From positions 468,552 to 532,551 of the forward strand of contig JAQBRE010000002.1 in NCBI GenBank assembly GCA_028286605.1: a DNA stretch of 64,000 nt. Reading direction: 5' to 3'. The position numbers and the translations under genes were made by a program. The notes beneath the pieces are model-generated. The model saw nothing but the letters and a program-made list of their open reading frames with translations, made no database searches and was not told the origin of the DNA. The DNA is from Parcubacteria group bacterium (GTDB lineage: Bacteria > Patescibacteria > Paceibacteria > UBA9973 > UBA2103). Below, piece after piece: positions 40,231-48,343 of the stretch (positions are counted from its first letter, which is position 1; the number at the start of each line of letters is the position of its first letter).

Positions 40231-41244
40231 ATGGCATCCTTTTCTCCGAAACTGGGTATCGATCTTGGCACGACCAATGTGCTTGTCTTCGTCCCTGGCC
40301 GCGGCGTCGTGCTGAATGAGCCCTCCGTCGTTGCGGTTTCCACGGAAACGAACAAAGTGCTCGCGATAGGCGCTGAAGCGAAAGCGATGATCGGCCGCAC
40401 GCCCGACACCATCACCGCATACCGCCCGATGAAAGACGGCGTGATCGCGGACTATCGCGTAACCGAAGCGATGCTTCGATACTTCATGCGCAAAGCGCTC
40501 GGCAAATGGAATCTCTTCAAGCCGATTGTTCTCATTTCCGTTCCTGCCGGCGTCACTTCAACCGAGAAGCGCGCGGTTATCGAAGCGGCAGCGAAAGCAG
40601 GAGCATCTAATGCGTTCGTCGTGAAGGAGCCTATCCTTGCAGCTATCGGTGCCGGCATTCCTATTCAGGAAGCGCTCGGCCGCATGGTTGCAGACATCGG
40701 TGGCGGCACTATCGACGTCGCCGTGATCTCGCTTGGCGGCATCGTCGCTTCAACGAGCGTGAAGTGCGCAGGCACGAAACTTGATCGCGCGATCATAGAC
40801 TACGTGAAAAGGAAGTACAACCTCGCTATCGGCGACAAGACTGCAGAAGAAATAAAGATAACGATTGGTTCAGCTGTGCCGGTGAATGAAGAACTCGCGA
40901 TGGCGGTGAAGGGTCGCGATTTGGTTTCCGGATTGCCGCGCACCATCGAGCTGAAGACTAATGAAGTGGTGCAGGCGATGAGCCGCGAGCTACGCGAGAT
41001 GATGGGCGCTATCCGCAAAGTGCTTCAGGAAACGCCGCCGGAACTCGCCAGCGACATCATCGACAACGGCATCATCCTTACGGGCGGCACCTCGCAGCTC
41101 CGCCATCTTCCTGAACTCGTGTTCCGCCGCACCGGCGTGCAGAGCAAGCTCGCGCAGGATGCATACTTCTGCGTCGCGCGCGGTACGGGTATCGCGCTCA
41201 AGCATCTGGATACCTACCAGAAGAGCATCATCTCGAAGCGCTAA
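40231..41244 (+). CDS. mreB: Rod-shape actin homologue MreB
   Basis: A 337-aa bacterial actin that organises lateral wall synthesis. It shows the phosphate 1 loop LGIDLGTTNVLVFVPGRGVV, the connect/phosphate 2 region MVADIGGGTIDVAVISLGGI and the adenosine-binding IILTGGTSQLRHLPEL. The start at ATG 40231 (MASFSPKLGID) is chosen because TATGAT 40216-40221 lies 9 nt upstream. No mreC/mreD follows directly. With murA, mltG and wall hydrolases in the window, a peptidoglycan-based cell shape is implied. Confidence 0.95.
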   Translation: MASFSPKLGIDLGTTNVLVFVPGRGVVLNEPSVVAVSTETNKVLAIGAEAKAMIGRTPDTITAYRPMKDGVIADYRVTEAMLRYFMRKALGKWNLFKPIVLISVPAGVTSTEKRAVIEAAAKAGASNAFVVKEPILAAIGAGIPIQEALGRMVADIGGGTIDVAVISLGGIVASTSVKCAGTKLDRAIIDYVKRKYNLAIGDKTAEEIKITIGSAVPVNEELAMAVKGRDLVSGLPRTIELKTNEVVQAMSRELREMMGAIRKVLQETPPELASDIIDNGIILTGGTSQLRHLPELVFRRTGVQSKLAQDAYFCVARGTGIALKHLDTYQKSIISKR

Positions 41245-41332
41245 AGAATTTATAAAATCTTTATGAAGAGAATTGAGGTTATCCCTCTACACAAGTAGGC
41301 GCTAAAGCCTTTGAGTTGAATATCATTTAAGT

Positions 41333-41352
41333 ACGCCCTTCGGGGCGTTTTT
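41333..41352 (+). terminator. UUCG-capped terminator just before gene 41355
   Basis: ACGCCC-TTCG-GGGCGT is followed by T5. It lies about 90 nt after the mreB stop and only 2 nt before the next ATG. Confidence 0.7.
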
Positions 41353-41354
41353 AT

Positions 41355-41828
41355 ATGAAAGAAAACTCATCTGCAGAAAATAGAATTACAAAAATTATTT
41401 CGTTAGTGGACGAGTACTTTCTACTTGATAAAGGAGACCTGATAGATAATCATGTGGAACTTTTACGTATTGCTGACATTCCAAATAATGCATCTCTCAA
41501 ACATCCGCATGCTCTATGTAGAGTTTATATCTCCAGAAGAGCACGAAAACATTTTGTTGAGGAACGAAAGGAGGCTTTTTTTATTAAGCATTCAGAAGTT
41601 GAAACTTTAGATGCAATACATTTTGCAATACGCATGATTAGCGACGTGCTGTCAGATTTTGATTATCTCGAATACGAACCTAAAACTATACCTTCAAAAT
41701 ATTTTTACTCGAAAGACTATCGAGACATCGGGCGTCCAGCAGTACGTATTCTTGTTGAGGAGAAAGAAAAAACGCTTCAAATACGTTCAATACATTTCCA
41801 AACCCGTGACGATGATAGGCAGAAATGA
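41355..41828 (+). CDS. AT-rich protein of unknown function
   Basis: A 157-aa soluble, mostly helical protein: ENRITKIISLVDEYFLLDKG, YISRRARKHFVEERKEAFF, then a beta-rich tail (RPAVRILVEEKEKTLQIRSI). No family is recognised. Its base composition is much more AT-rich than its neighbours, pointing to recent transfer. There is no ribosome binding site, and a terminator hairpin ends 2 nt before the annotated ATG, so its transcription is unclear. It ends in a bidirectional terminator. Confidence 0.55.
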   Translation: MKENSSAENRITKIISLVDEYFLLDKGDLIDNHVELLRIADIPNNASLKHPHALCRVYISRRARKHFVEERKEAFFIKHSEVETLDAIHFAIRMISDVLSDFDYLEYEPKTIPSKYFYSKDYRDIGRPAVRILVEEKEKTLQIRSIHFQTRDDDRQK

Positions 41829-41855
41829 AAAAACACCTCCTTGGAGGTGTTTTTT
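41828..41855. terminator. Bidirectional terminator
   Basis: A 13-bp stem AAAAAACACCTCC/GGAGGTGTTTTTT with a TT loop serves gene 41355-41828 and a possible minus-strand transcript. Confidence 0.8.
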
Positions 41856-41959
41856 CTGCTCGGGATGACGGCAGGGATTTCTCCCATTTCATCCATGAGT
41901 ACACCGTTTGATTGGTGTCCGCAGCAGGCCGATATAATTTTCTGTCGTCGAGCGTGAAC
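41828..41959 (-). ncRNA. Candidate small RNA with own promoter and terminator
   Basis: On the minus strand TTGCAA (41989-41994), 17 nt and TATACT (complement 41966-41971) form a strong promoter, and the terminator 41828-41855 lies about 130 nt downstream. No closed ORF fits between. Two small hairpins are visible: CACC/GGTG and GGGA-GAAA-TCCC with a GNRA loop. A very short leader peptide cannot be excluded. Confidence 0.4.
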
Positions 41960-42003
41960 AGGGTAAGTATACAAAATTTACATACTGTTTGCAAGATAAA
42001 AAT

Positions 42004-42029
42004 AGGGCCCGCACGTAGGTGCGGGCCCT
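42004..42029 (-). terminator. Terminator of gene 42048-42500
   Basis: The stem AGGGCCCGCAC/GTGCGGGCCCT is followed on the minus strand by ATTTTTATC. Confidence 0.75.
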
Positions 42030-42047
42030 TCTTCGTTTGTCTTGCCG

Positions 42048-42500
42048 TTAGTCTTTATGCGCGAACAGCCACGCAAGATTGAACATGAACTTTTTTTCGT
42101 TTGGCTCATGTCCGACTCGTTGCGCCATCGACGAAGGATCGTGAGTGTCGAACGAGTCAGCATGATGACCGCTGCGCATGAACAGCGTGGCGCCGAACTT
42201 CACGATCGGGTGATCGGCAGCATAGGCCCTGAAGGCAAGCTGGCTGGTGGTCATGTCCTGGCCGCTTTCAGGAACGCGCCACTCTTCAGCGGTGCGTTTG
42301 AGCGAATAGCTCGGCTCAACCGTGAAGCGCCCAAACGTAACCGTACTGTACGGCGCAGCCTGAATGTTCCAGGTGTAGTTGGAGGGTCGTTCAGCGAATG
42401 CCGCATCATGGAGACGCTGCGCGTCGCCAGCTTCCTGCGCATGAGCGGGGAAGGCAAAGCTATAAAATAGAGCGAAAAGAGCGAAGAATGCTAAGCGCAT
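42048..42500 (-). CDS. Exported beta-rich protein, accessory class
   Basis: A 150-aa protein with a clear signal peptide (MRLAFFALFALFYSFAFPAH then AQ) and alternating beta strands: VTFGRFTVEPSYSL, LAFRAYAADHPIVKFGATLF, KFMFNLAWLF. The strand pattern resembles part of an outer-membrane barrel or an exported lipocalin-like protein. Like the larger barrel-like gene at 26.2 kb it starts MR..., has a GGGGGA ribosome binding site, TACGATG at the start and its own terminator. No family is firmly recognised. Confidence 0.6.
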   Translation of the reverse strand: MRLAFFALFALFYSFAFPAHAQEAGDAQRLHDAAFAERPSNYTWNIQAAPYSTVTFGRFTVEPSYSLKRTAEEWRVPESGQDMTTSQLAFRAYAADHPIVKFGATLFMRSGHHADSFDTHDPSSMAQRVGHEPNEKKFMFNLAWLFAHKD

Positions 42501-42624
42501 CGTAGTCCCCCTTCTGGTTACTGACATCCGAGCGCGAATGCACCCTGACCTGCACGTAGTATGCGCCCCGCACCCTTGGAATCAAGAGATTCTGGTGCGC
42601 GAGAAAATAGACTAGAATAGGGCC

Positions 42625-43332
42625 ATGGCGCACCACGCATATTTTGTAACAGGCGAAAGCGAGCAGGGAATCGAGCGTGCGCTTGCGCACGCTAAAAACG
42701 AGCTCGGCCTCACGCGTGAAAATAATCCGGATCTAGTAGTGCTTCGGCATGGGCTGTTTTCTGTGGACGATGCCCGCAAGCTGGCGGACATGACGAATCG
42801 TGCTGCGATGAACGGTTCACAGAAAGCGATCGTCGTCTCAGCGCTTCGCTTATTCCACGAAGCGCAGAACGCGATGCTAAAGATATTCGAAGAGCCGTCA
42901 CCCGGCACGACACTTATATTAGTTATTCCAGCCGAAGGCATGCTGCTGCCGACACTACGTTCACGATTACTTCCGCTTCCTTCTGCAACGATTGCCGAAG
43001 ATGGGATAGAACAAACATCACCAGAAGTTCAAGCATTTCTTAAGGCAAGTTCACCGGAACGTGAAAAACTAGTCGCAAAGCTCCTGGATAGGGCAAAATC
43101 AGACACGGACACCGTTAAGCAGGGGGCTCGGAACGAAGCGGTGCTTCTTGTAGAAGGCTTGATCGAGGCTTCGTACGCTAAAAGGGAGGTAGCGAAGGAT
43201 GCCGTTGAGCAGGAAGAGCTCATGGCGTTCCTCTCGGACCTCGACGCATTCCTTCCTATTCTTCATGAACGCTCGGCACCGTTAAAGCTCATATTTGAAC
43301 ACATATTACTGGTTATCCCCAAGGACCTTTGA
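42625..43332 (+). CDS. holB: DNA polymerase III delta'-like subunit
   Basis: A 235-aa clamp-loader AAA+ relative. It keeps the middle of the fold (FSVDDARKLADMTNRAAMNG, RLFHEAQNAMLKIFEEPSPG, LPTLRSRLLPLP with the SRC-like motif) but lacks the N-terminal Walker A region: it starts MAHHAYFVTGESEQG. As in many delta' subunits it is probably not an ATPase itself but a stator in the clamp loader. TAGAAT 42613-42618 lies 6 nt before the ATG. Confidence 0.82.
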   Translation: MAHHAYFVTGESEQGIERALAHAKNELGLTRENNPDLVVLRHGLFSVDDARKLADMTNRAAMNGSQKAIVVSALRLFHEAQNAMLKIFEEPSPGTTLILVIPAEGMLLPTLRSRLLPLPSATIAEDGIEQTSPEVQAFLKASSPEREKLVAKLLDRAKSDTDTVKQGARNEAVLLVEGLIEASYAKREVAKDAVEQEELMAFLSDLDAFLPILHERSAPLKLIFEHILLVIPKDL

Positions 43333-43407
43333 ATATGGCCTAGTTGACGGATTAAAAGGTATCTGGTAAAGTTATAACACATTAATTCATTGCATTATCC
43401 AACTCTT

Positions 43408-44508
43408 ATGGCCGCAAAAAGCACCAAGAAGGTTCCTGCTAAGAAAAAGACCGCCACCAAGGCGGCAAGCAAGACTGCGGCCGTAAAGATGCCATTCGAT
43501 AGTGCGGTGCTGGTCAAAAAGCTCCTTTCTGAGGTGCCGGAACGCGCTCGCGAAGTGCTCGTCTATCGTTTCGGCCTCGGCACTTCTGCAGACCGCGAGA
43601 CCCTCGAGGCTATCGGCGAGCGCTGGAGCATTACGCGTGAACGCGTACGACAGATCGAAGCAGCCGGCCTCGAAGCGATTCGCTCGAGCAAGGCATTCAA
43701 GGATGCGACCGGTTCATTCGATGAGCTCGCCGCATACGTGCGTACGCTCGGCGCCGTCGTTGAAGAAGAGACGCTCCTTAACGGACTCGCTTCAGACGAA
43801 AAGGCACGCAACCGTTTCCGTTTCCTTCTCGTCGTGGGGTCTGCATTCTTCCGCGAACGCGAGACAGACGAATTCTACGCACGCTGGCATGTTGACCACG
43901 CGACGGCTGAACTCGTGCACAAGGCTCTCACCAGCCTCTACGCGCAGCTTTCCGATACGCAGGACCTTGCCGAAGGCGAGATGATGGACAAGTTCCTCGA
44001 CGAACTGAAGGATATCAACGAGGCATACCGCAACGAGGAAGTCCTCAAGCGTTGGCTCTCTCTTTCCAAGACGATCTCTTCGAACCCGCTCGCTGAATGG
44101 GGACGCGCTGAAGCTCCGGCTATCCGTACGAAGGGTATCCGCGACTACGCATACCTCGTTATAAAGCGTGCCGGCGCTCCTATGCACTTCTCTGACGTAG
44201 CGAAGTCCATCAGCACGATGTTCGCGAAGGAGGCTCATGTCGCAACCACGCACAACGAGCTCATCAAGGATGCTCGCTTCGTGCTGGTCGGTCGCGGCCT
44301 CTACGCGCTTTCTGAATGGGGCTACCAGCCAGGCGTCGTACGCGACGTCATCAAGGTCGTCCTTAAGAAGGAAGGTCCCCTTACGCGCGAACGCGTCATG
44401 GAAGAAGTGAAGAAGGTCCGCTACGTGAAGGACAACACGATTCTCGTGAACCTGAACGACCCGCGCTACTTCAAGCGCAACAAGAACGGCACGTACACCG
44501 TCGCGTAA
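43408..44508 (+). CDS. Sigma region 4-like plus HARE-HTH transcription factor
   Basis: A 366-aa DNA-binding protein. A Lys/Ala-rich N-terminus (about 25 residues) is followed by a sigma-70 region 4-like helix-turn-helix (VPERAREVLVYRFGLG, then TLEAIGERWSITRERVRQIE). A long helical middle comes next, then a HARE-HTH/RpoE-delta-like winged helix (APMHFSDVAKSISTMF, with TTHNELIKDARFVLVGRGLY ALSEWGYQPG). Sigma region 2 is absent, so it is not a sigma factor by itself; it may bind promoters or RNA polymerase. Start at 43408 with CATTAT 9 nt upstream; TTGACG-17-TAAAGT also lies upstream. Confidence 0.8.
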   Translation: MAAKSTKKVPAKKKTATKAASKTAAVKMPFDSAVLVKKLLSEVPERAREVLVYRFGLGTSADRETLEAIGERWSITRERVRQIEAAGLEAIRSSKAFKDATGSFDELAAYVRTLGAVVEEETLLNGLASDEKARNRFRFLLVVGSAFFRERETDEFYARWHVDHATAELVHKALTSLYAQLSDTQDLAEGEMMDKFLDELKDINEAYRNEEVLKRWLSLSKTISSNPLAEWGRAEAPAIRTKGIRDYAYLVIKRAGAPMHFSDVAKSISTMFAKEAHVATTHNELIKDARFVLVGRGLYALSEWGYQPGVVRDVIKVVLKKEGPLTRERVMEEVKKVRYVKDNTILVNLNDPRYFKRNKNGTYTVA

Positions 44509-44523
44509 TACATTCCGTACACA

Positions 44524-44560
44524 GAAGAAGGGCCGGCTCCGCAGGAGCCGGCCCTTCTTC
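44524..44560 (+). terminator. Terminator of the sigma4/HARE gene
   Basis: A 17-bp perfect stem GAAGAAGGGCCGGCTCC with its complement and a GCA loop. The -10 box of the next leaderless gene begins 4 nt later. Confidence 0.85.
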
Positions 44561-44577
44561 TTGCTATACTGCAGGCA

Positions 44578-45948
44578 ATGGATTGGTCTTCGCTTCCGGG
44601 AATTAAAACGATCGAGAACATTCACGGCTATGCTGCGAGTCACGGACGCTTCGTCGACTGGAAACCGATCGCGTATACGTTCGCAGGCCTTAATATCATA
44701 TTCCTTATCATCGCTCCGGTGCAGACGTTCCGTAACTACGAATTCTTGCTCTTCTTCGCACCGCTCTGGCTGCCGATAGTACTGGTACAAGCTGCAACGC
44801 TTCGCAAACTCCAGGCGAACCGCGAAGATTTCCTGCTTAAGCAGAAATACGTACTCCTTGAAATGCGTCTGCCGCGCGACACCATGAAGACGCCGCTCGC
44901 TATGGAAACGTTCTTCTCCAATATGCACTTCGGGCCGGGTGAATCGACCACGTACAAGATAAAGGCAGGTGCTATGCGCCCGTGGTGGTCCTTCGAGATA
45001 GCTTCAATTGAAGGACGTGTTCATTTCTTTATTTGGACACGTGAAATGCAGCGACGTGGTATCGAAAGCTATCTGTATTCGCAGTATCCGGACATGGAAA
45101 TAATCGAAGCAGAAGACTACAGCCGTATCTTCGACCCATCGGATTTCAGCAAGAACAGCATGTTCGGCGAAGAATTCAAGAAAGTGCATGCGAACAAGGA
45201 TGCAAAAGCAGATCCGTATCCGATAAAGACATACGTAGACTACGGTCTCGATAAAGCGGGAACGAAACCGGAAGAGCAGATCGATCCGCTCGCGCAGGTT
45301 ATCGAGCTCTTAGGATCAATCGGTCCGAAGGAACAGTTCTGGATACAATTCATTATTCGCCAGAGCAAGGCCGAAAAGCATGGCGAAGACTGGAAGAAGG
45401 TCGGCGCAGCCGAAGTGGAGAAAATTCGTGCAGCAACCGTGAAGAAAACCACGCGCGTAGACCCCGTAACCGGTAACACGATAGAGACGAGCGGCTTCCC
45501 GAACCCAACCAAGGGTCAGCAGGAAACGATCAACGCTATCGAGCGCAACACGAACAAAGCGGGCTTCGATGTCGGCATACGCATGATCTATTCCGCGCCG
45601 AAGGATGCGTACCAGGGTGGCATGATCGCGTTTTTCATGTCGCTCTTCAAGCCGTTCACGAATGAGAACGGCGCAGGTTTCGCGCCCGTTCAGCAATACT
45701 CCGCTGCGTTCAACGACTATCCATGGGAAGACCCGAAAGGATACGCGCATCGCGCGGTCGAGAAGAAGGTCGTGGACCTCTATCGTCAGCGGGCGTATTT
45801 CAATCAGCCGTACAACGGCCCGTGGTCAATCATGAGTACCGAAGAACTCGCGACGCTTTTCCATGTGCCTTCAAGTACCGTGCAGACGCCGGCACTTCCG
45901 CGCATGCAATCTTCAACAAGCGGCGCGCCGTCGAATCTCCCTATCTAG
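44578..45948 (+). CDS. Conserved CPR membrane protein (DUF8128-like)
   Basis: A 456-aa protein with two membrane helices near the N-terminus (about residues 36-56 and 60-80) and a large cytoplasmic part. Stretches such as FFSNMHFGPGESTTYKIKAG, WTREMQRRGIESYLYSQYPD and FWIQFIIRQSKAEKHGEDWK recall the DUF8128 family, which I associate with conjugation or type IV secretion-like ATPases in CPR genomes; that link is from memory. No such ATPase is next to it. TATACT 44565-44570 lies 7 nt before the ATG. mltG follows directly. Confidence 0.65.
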   Translation: MDWSSLPGIKTIENIHGYAASHGRFVDWKPIAYTFAGLNIIFLIIAPVQTFRNYEFLLFFAPLWLPIVLVQAATLRKLQANREDFLLKQKYVLLEMRLPRDTMKTPLAMETFFSNMHFGPGESTTYKIKAGAMRPWWSFEIASIEGRVHFFIWTREMQRRGIESYLYSQYPDMEIIEAEDYSRIFDPSDFSKNSMFGEEFKKVHANKDAKADPYPIKTYVDYGLDKAGTKPEEQIDPLAQVIELLGSIGPKEQFWIQFIIRQSKAEKHGEDWKKVGAAEVEKIRAATVKKTTRVDPVTGNTIETSGFPNPTKGQQETINAIERNTNKAGFDVGIRMIYSAPKDAYQGGMIAFFMSLFKPFTNENGAGFAPVQQYSAAFNDYPWEDPKGYAHRAVEKKVVDLYRQRAYFNQPYNGPWSIMSTEELATLFHVPSSTVQTPALPRMQSSTSGAPSNLPI

Positions 45949-45949
45949 C

Positions 45950-46975
45950 ATGACTGTTCGCGAGCGAGCTCACTCGATGTTCGTGTCCGTGCGATTCTGG
46001 CTGACCGAACAGAAACTCCGCACAAGAGCACTGAAAGGAAAATGGCGTTATGTGGTCGCAGCAATCGTGCTCGTATTGCTCATTCCTATATACATCCTCT
46101 TCACGCCAGCGGTTGGTTTCCCGAAAGGACAGATCATTTCGATTCCTGCAGACAGCGCGAGCGATCAGATCGCGAGCCAGCTTGCTGCACAGCATGTGAT
46201 ACGAAGCGCGTTTCAGTTCAAAGTACTCGCACGCCTCACCGGACAGGATCGTCAGCTTGAATCCGGCATGTACGTATTCAAACAGTCACTCGGACTCGTG
46301 AGTGTTATGAATCGACTCGCCACCGGTAATCACGGCATCGCCGAAGCACGCGTTACGTTAACGGAAGGCATGACGGCGAAAGACATGGCACAGGTAATCG
46401 CAGCACAGCTTCCTGGCTTCGATACCACAGGATTCCTGAACGCCGCATCAACGAGCGAAGGGTATCTGTTCCCCGATACCTATTTCATTCTCCCTGGCAC
46501 GACACCGGAAGATATCGTACAGCGTTTACACACTCAATTCGATGCGAAGGTTGCGACCATACAGCCACAGATCACTAAGTTCGGAAAACCGCTTCGCGAT
46601 GATGTGATTATCGCCTCAATACTCGAGCGCGAAGTGAAAGGTACGAAAGATGAGCGTATTGTTGCAGGAATTCTTTATAATCGCCTCAATAAAGGCATGC
46701 CGTTGCAAGTTGATGCTGCGTTCGGCTATGCGCATGACATAGATGGCTACACGCCGACTTCTGCAGATCTCACCGGAAACTCTCCGTACAACACGTATCG
46801 TTTCTCTGGCCTCCCGCCGACACCAATATCTAACCCCGGCTTGGATTCGCTTCTTGCTGCCGTTACTCCTACGAAAACTTCCTACATCTATTACATAACC
46901 GGCACCGATGGCACGATGCATTACGCGACGACGTTCGCACAGCACGAAGCCAACATCGCAAAGTATTTAAAATAG
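45950..46975 (+). CDS. mltG: Endolytic transglycosylase MltG (YceG-like)
   Basis: A 341-aa membrane-anchored lytic transglycosylase that ends growing glycan strands. An N-terminal helix (YVVAAIVLVLLIPIYILFT) is followed by a LysM-like part (IISIPADSASDQIASQLAAQ) and the catalytic domain: EGYLFPDTYFI, IASILEREVKGTKDERIVAG with the catalytic Glu, LQVDAAFGYAH and NTYRFSGLPPTPISNPG. The ATG is 1 nt after the previous stop, indicating coupling. A repeat copy of the accessory family begins exactly at its stop codon. Confidence 0.95.
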   Translation: MTVRERAHSMFVSVRFWLTEQKLRTRALKGKWRYVVAAIVLVLLIPIYILFTPAVGFPKGQIISIPADSASDQIASQLAAQHVIRSAFQFKVLARLTGQDRQLESGMYVFKQSLGLVSVMNRLATGNHGIAEARVTLTEGMTAKDMAQVIAAQLPGFDTTGFLNAASTSEGYLFPDTYFILPGTTPEDIVQRLHTQFDAKVATIQPQITKFGKPLRDDVIIASILEREVKGTKDERIVAGILYNRLNKGMPLQVDAAFGYAHDIDGYTPTSADLTGNSPYNTYRFSGLPPTPISNPGLDSLLAAVTPTKTSYIYYITGTDGTMHYATTFAQHEANIAKYLK

Positions 46976-46996
46976 TTCGATCCCTAGTCTGCCAGC
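46975..46996 (-). repeat. Cassette-end repeat copy C
   Basis: On the minus strand this reads GCTGGCAGACTAGG, then GATCGAAC. It is identical to copy H over 22 positions. Its outer base is the last base of the mltG stop codon. Confidence 0.8.
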
Positions 46997-47016
46997 AATA
47001 TTTTTATAAAAGAAAA

Positions 47017-47043
47017 GCGCTGAGTTCGAGTAGAACTCAGCGC
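47017..47043 (-). terminator. Terminator of gene 47051-47584
   Basis: The perfect 11-bp stem GCGCTGAGTTC/GAACTCAGCGC is followed on the minus strand by TTTTCTTTTATA. Confidence 0.8.
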
Positions 47044-47050
47044 CGTTTTC

Positions 47051-47584
47051 TTAGGTCAAGAACAACGCACGAACCTCAAAAGGAGAGACAAGACGGAGAT
47101 AGGCATGCGCCGCCACCTTCACGCTCTCGCTTGAGGTATTGTCTCCAGCGCTGACGATAAAGCGCTTCAGCTTTTTCCCGTGCCGATGCTCCTCAACAGT
47201 GAAAGGTATAGTCGATCTGAATCGCATCGTTGCTTCGCGTTCTTTGAGGAACTCGGAAAAACGATTCGCGATTTCTTTACGGGCGGACTCTGCCCATTTC
47301 GTTGAATGGATGGCTTTCGCCAACTTTTCTTCGAGGACTTCATCAAAGGTTTCTGCCCACCCGCGCAATACGAGCCCGTACAATATTGCGTGCTGCTCGA
47401 AATAAAACGCACCGGTAGGTAATGACGTGATGATGCGTTCTCCTACTCTGGCGCCCAGAGCAGTATCTGCAGCAGTCAGTTCCCAGATACCGCCGAGGAC
47501 GGCGGCAACCGCGGAGCCGTCTCTTCGCTGGTCAGCCGCAAGGACAAAATCAATTAGTCTCTTGTACTCAGTAATACCGGCCAT
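47051..47584 (-). CDS. Unrecognised accessory protein, array unit
   Basis: A 177-aa soluble helical protein: ITEYKRLIDFVLAADQRRDG, AVLGGIWELTAADTALGARV, KLAKAIHSTKWAESARKEIA. No family is recognised. AGGAAGG lies about 8 nt before the ATG. It lies between repeat copies C and D, with a terminator before C, so it forms a complete unit. It is oriented against mltG and mnmA, like the neighbouring unit. Confidence 0.55.
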   Translation of the reverse strand: MAGITEYKRLIDFVLAADQRRDGSAVAAVLGGIWELTAADTALGARVGERIITSLPTGAFYFEQHAILYGLVLRGWAETFDEVLEEKLAKAIHSTKWAESARKEIANRFSEFLKEREATMRFRSTIPFTVEEHRHGKKLKRFIVSAGDNTSSESVKVAAHAYLRLVSPFEVRALFLT

Positions 47585-47698
47585 GGCCGATTCCTTCCTG
47601 CACCGTGGTGCAACTGGGTTGTGGTCCGTGGACCAAGAGGACCGTAGTCCAGAGAGACTATGTCATACGAATAGAGTGTTGTCATTACGCTGCAGAAA

Positions 47699-47726
47699 GG
47701 TTCCAACATCGTCCCAGACAGCCAGC
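47699..47726 (-). repeat. Cassette-end repeat copy D
   Basis: On the minus strand this reads GCTGGCTGTCTGGG, then ACGATGTTGGAACC. It is identical to copy B except at one position and lies in direct orientation with C and E. Confidence 0.8.
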
Positions 47727-47734
47727 AACGAAAA

Positions 47735-47763
47735 GCCCCCACACGCCGGATTGCGGTGGGGGC
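47735..47763 (-). terminator. Terminator of gene 47775-48188
   Basis: The stem GCCCCCACACGCC pairs with GGATTGCGGTGGGGGC (inner mismatch). On the minus strand it is followed by TTTTCGTT. Confidence 0.7.
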
Positions 47764-47774
47764 ATAAAAATAAT

Positions 47775-48188
47775 CTAAAACTCGACAGCTGCCGCGAGAC
47801 GATATGGCTCGAGACGTTCCTTGAGGGCAGGGAACTGTTCAAGAATCCCGTTTAGAAAGATAGGAAGCATTTGGTGCATGGCCAAGACATTCTTGAGATT
47901 TGGTTGCACACTATATCCCAATGAAGCTCCACACTGACCTGCATAGATTAGGTTTCCGTGTGGAGTCCAGCAGTGCAGAACATATAGATACTCCTGTGAG
48001 TAGACGCCAGTTATACGCCATCTGCCAGTGGAATCAGTACCAATATCCAACGCGTCTTTAGTGCTACCGTGAAGAAATTCTTCTGCCGTAAGGCTGCTCA
48101 TACACAGCCGAATGGTCGTATCTATATCCTTCTTCATACGGTCGATATTTTCTTGTCCTCGAACAAGGTCTGAAACTGAAAGGTTCAT
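47775..48188 (-). CDS. Unrecognised accessory protein, array unit
   Basis: A 137-aa soluble protein: MNLSVSDLVRGQENIDRMKK, SLTAEEFLHGSTKDALDIGT, WRITGVYSQEYLYVLHCWTP, then a helical C-terminus. The beta-rich middle recalls immunity- or phage-like small proteins but no family is recognised. AGGAAC lies 6 nt before the ATG. TTGACA (complement 48283-48288) lies 7 nt after repeat copy E. It is the second unit of the C-D-E array. Confidence 0.55.
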   Translation of the reverse strand: MNLSVSDLVRGQENIDRMKKDIDTTIRLCMSSLTAEEFLHGSTKDALDIGTDSTGRWRITGVYSQEYLYVLHCWTPHGNLIYAGQCGASLGYSVQPNLKNVLAMHQMLPIFLNGILEQFPALKERLEPYRLAAAVEF

Positions 48189-48295
48189 AGAACGTTCCTA
48201 TTCACTAGGACCCTCACGGGTGTTAATAGGCATCACTGCCTTGGGTTCTACCCGAAACCACTTTGATACTATTTACATAATGTGTCAAATACAAC

Positions 48296-48311
48296 GGTTC
48301 AAACAGCCAGC
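48296..48311 (-). repeat. Cassette-end repeat copy E (shortened)
   Basis: On the minus strand this reads GCTGGCTGTTTGAACC: both conserved ends with an internal deletion of about 12 nt relative to copy D. It marks the outer boundary of the array next to the mnmA promoter. Confidence 0.65.
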
Positions 48312-48343
48312 AAAAGAGCGCAACATGCGGTATGGTAGCGATA

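Noticed and set aside
41686..41994. Minus-strand ORF over the small RNA candidate
   Set aside because: It reads through a strong terminator and has no ribosome binding site.
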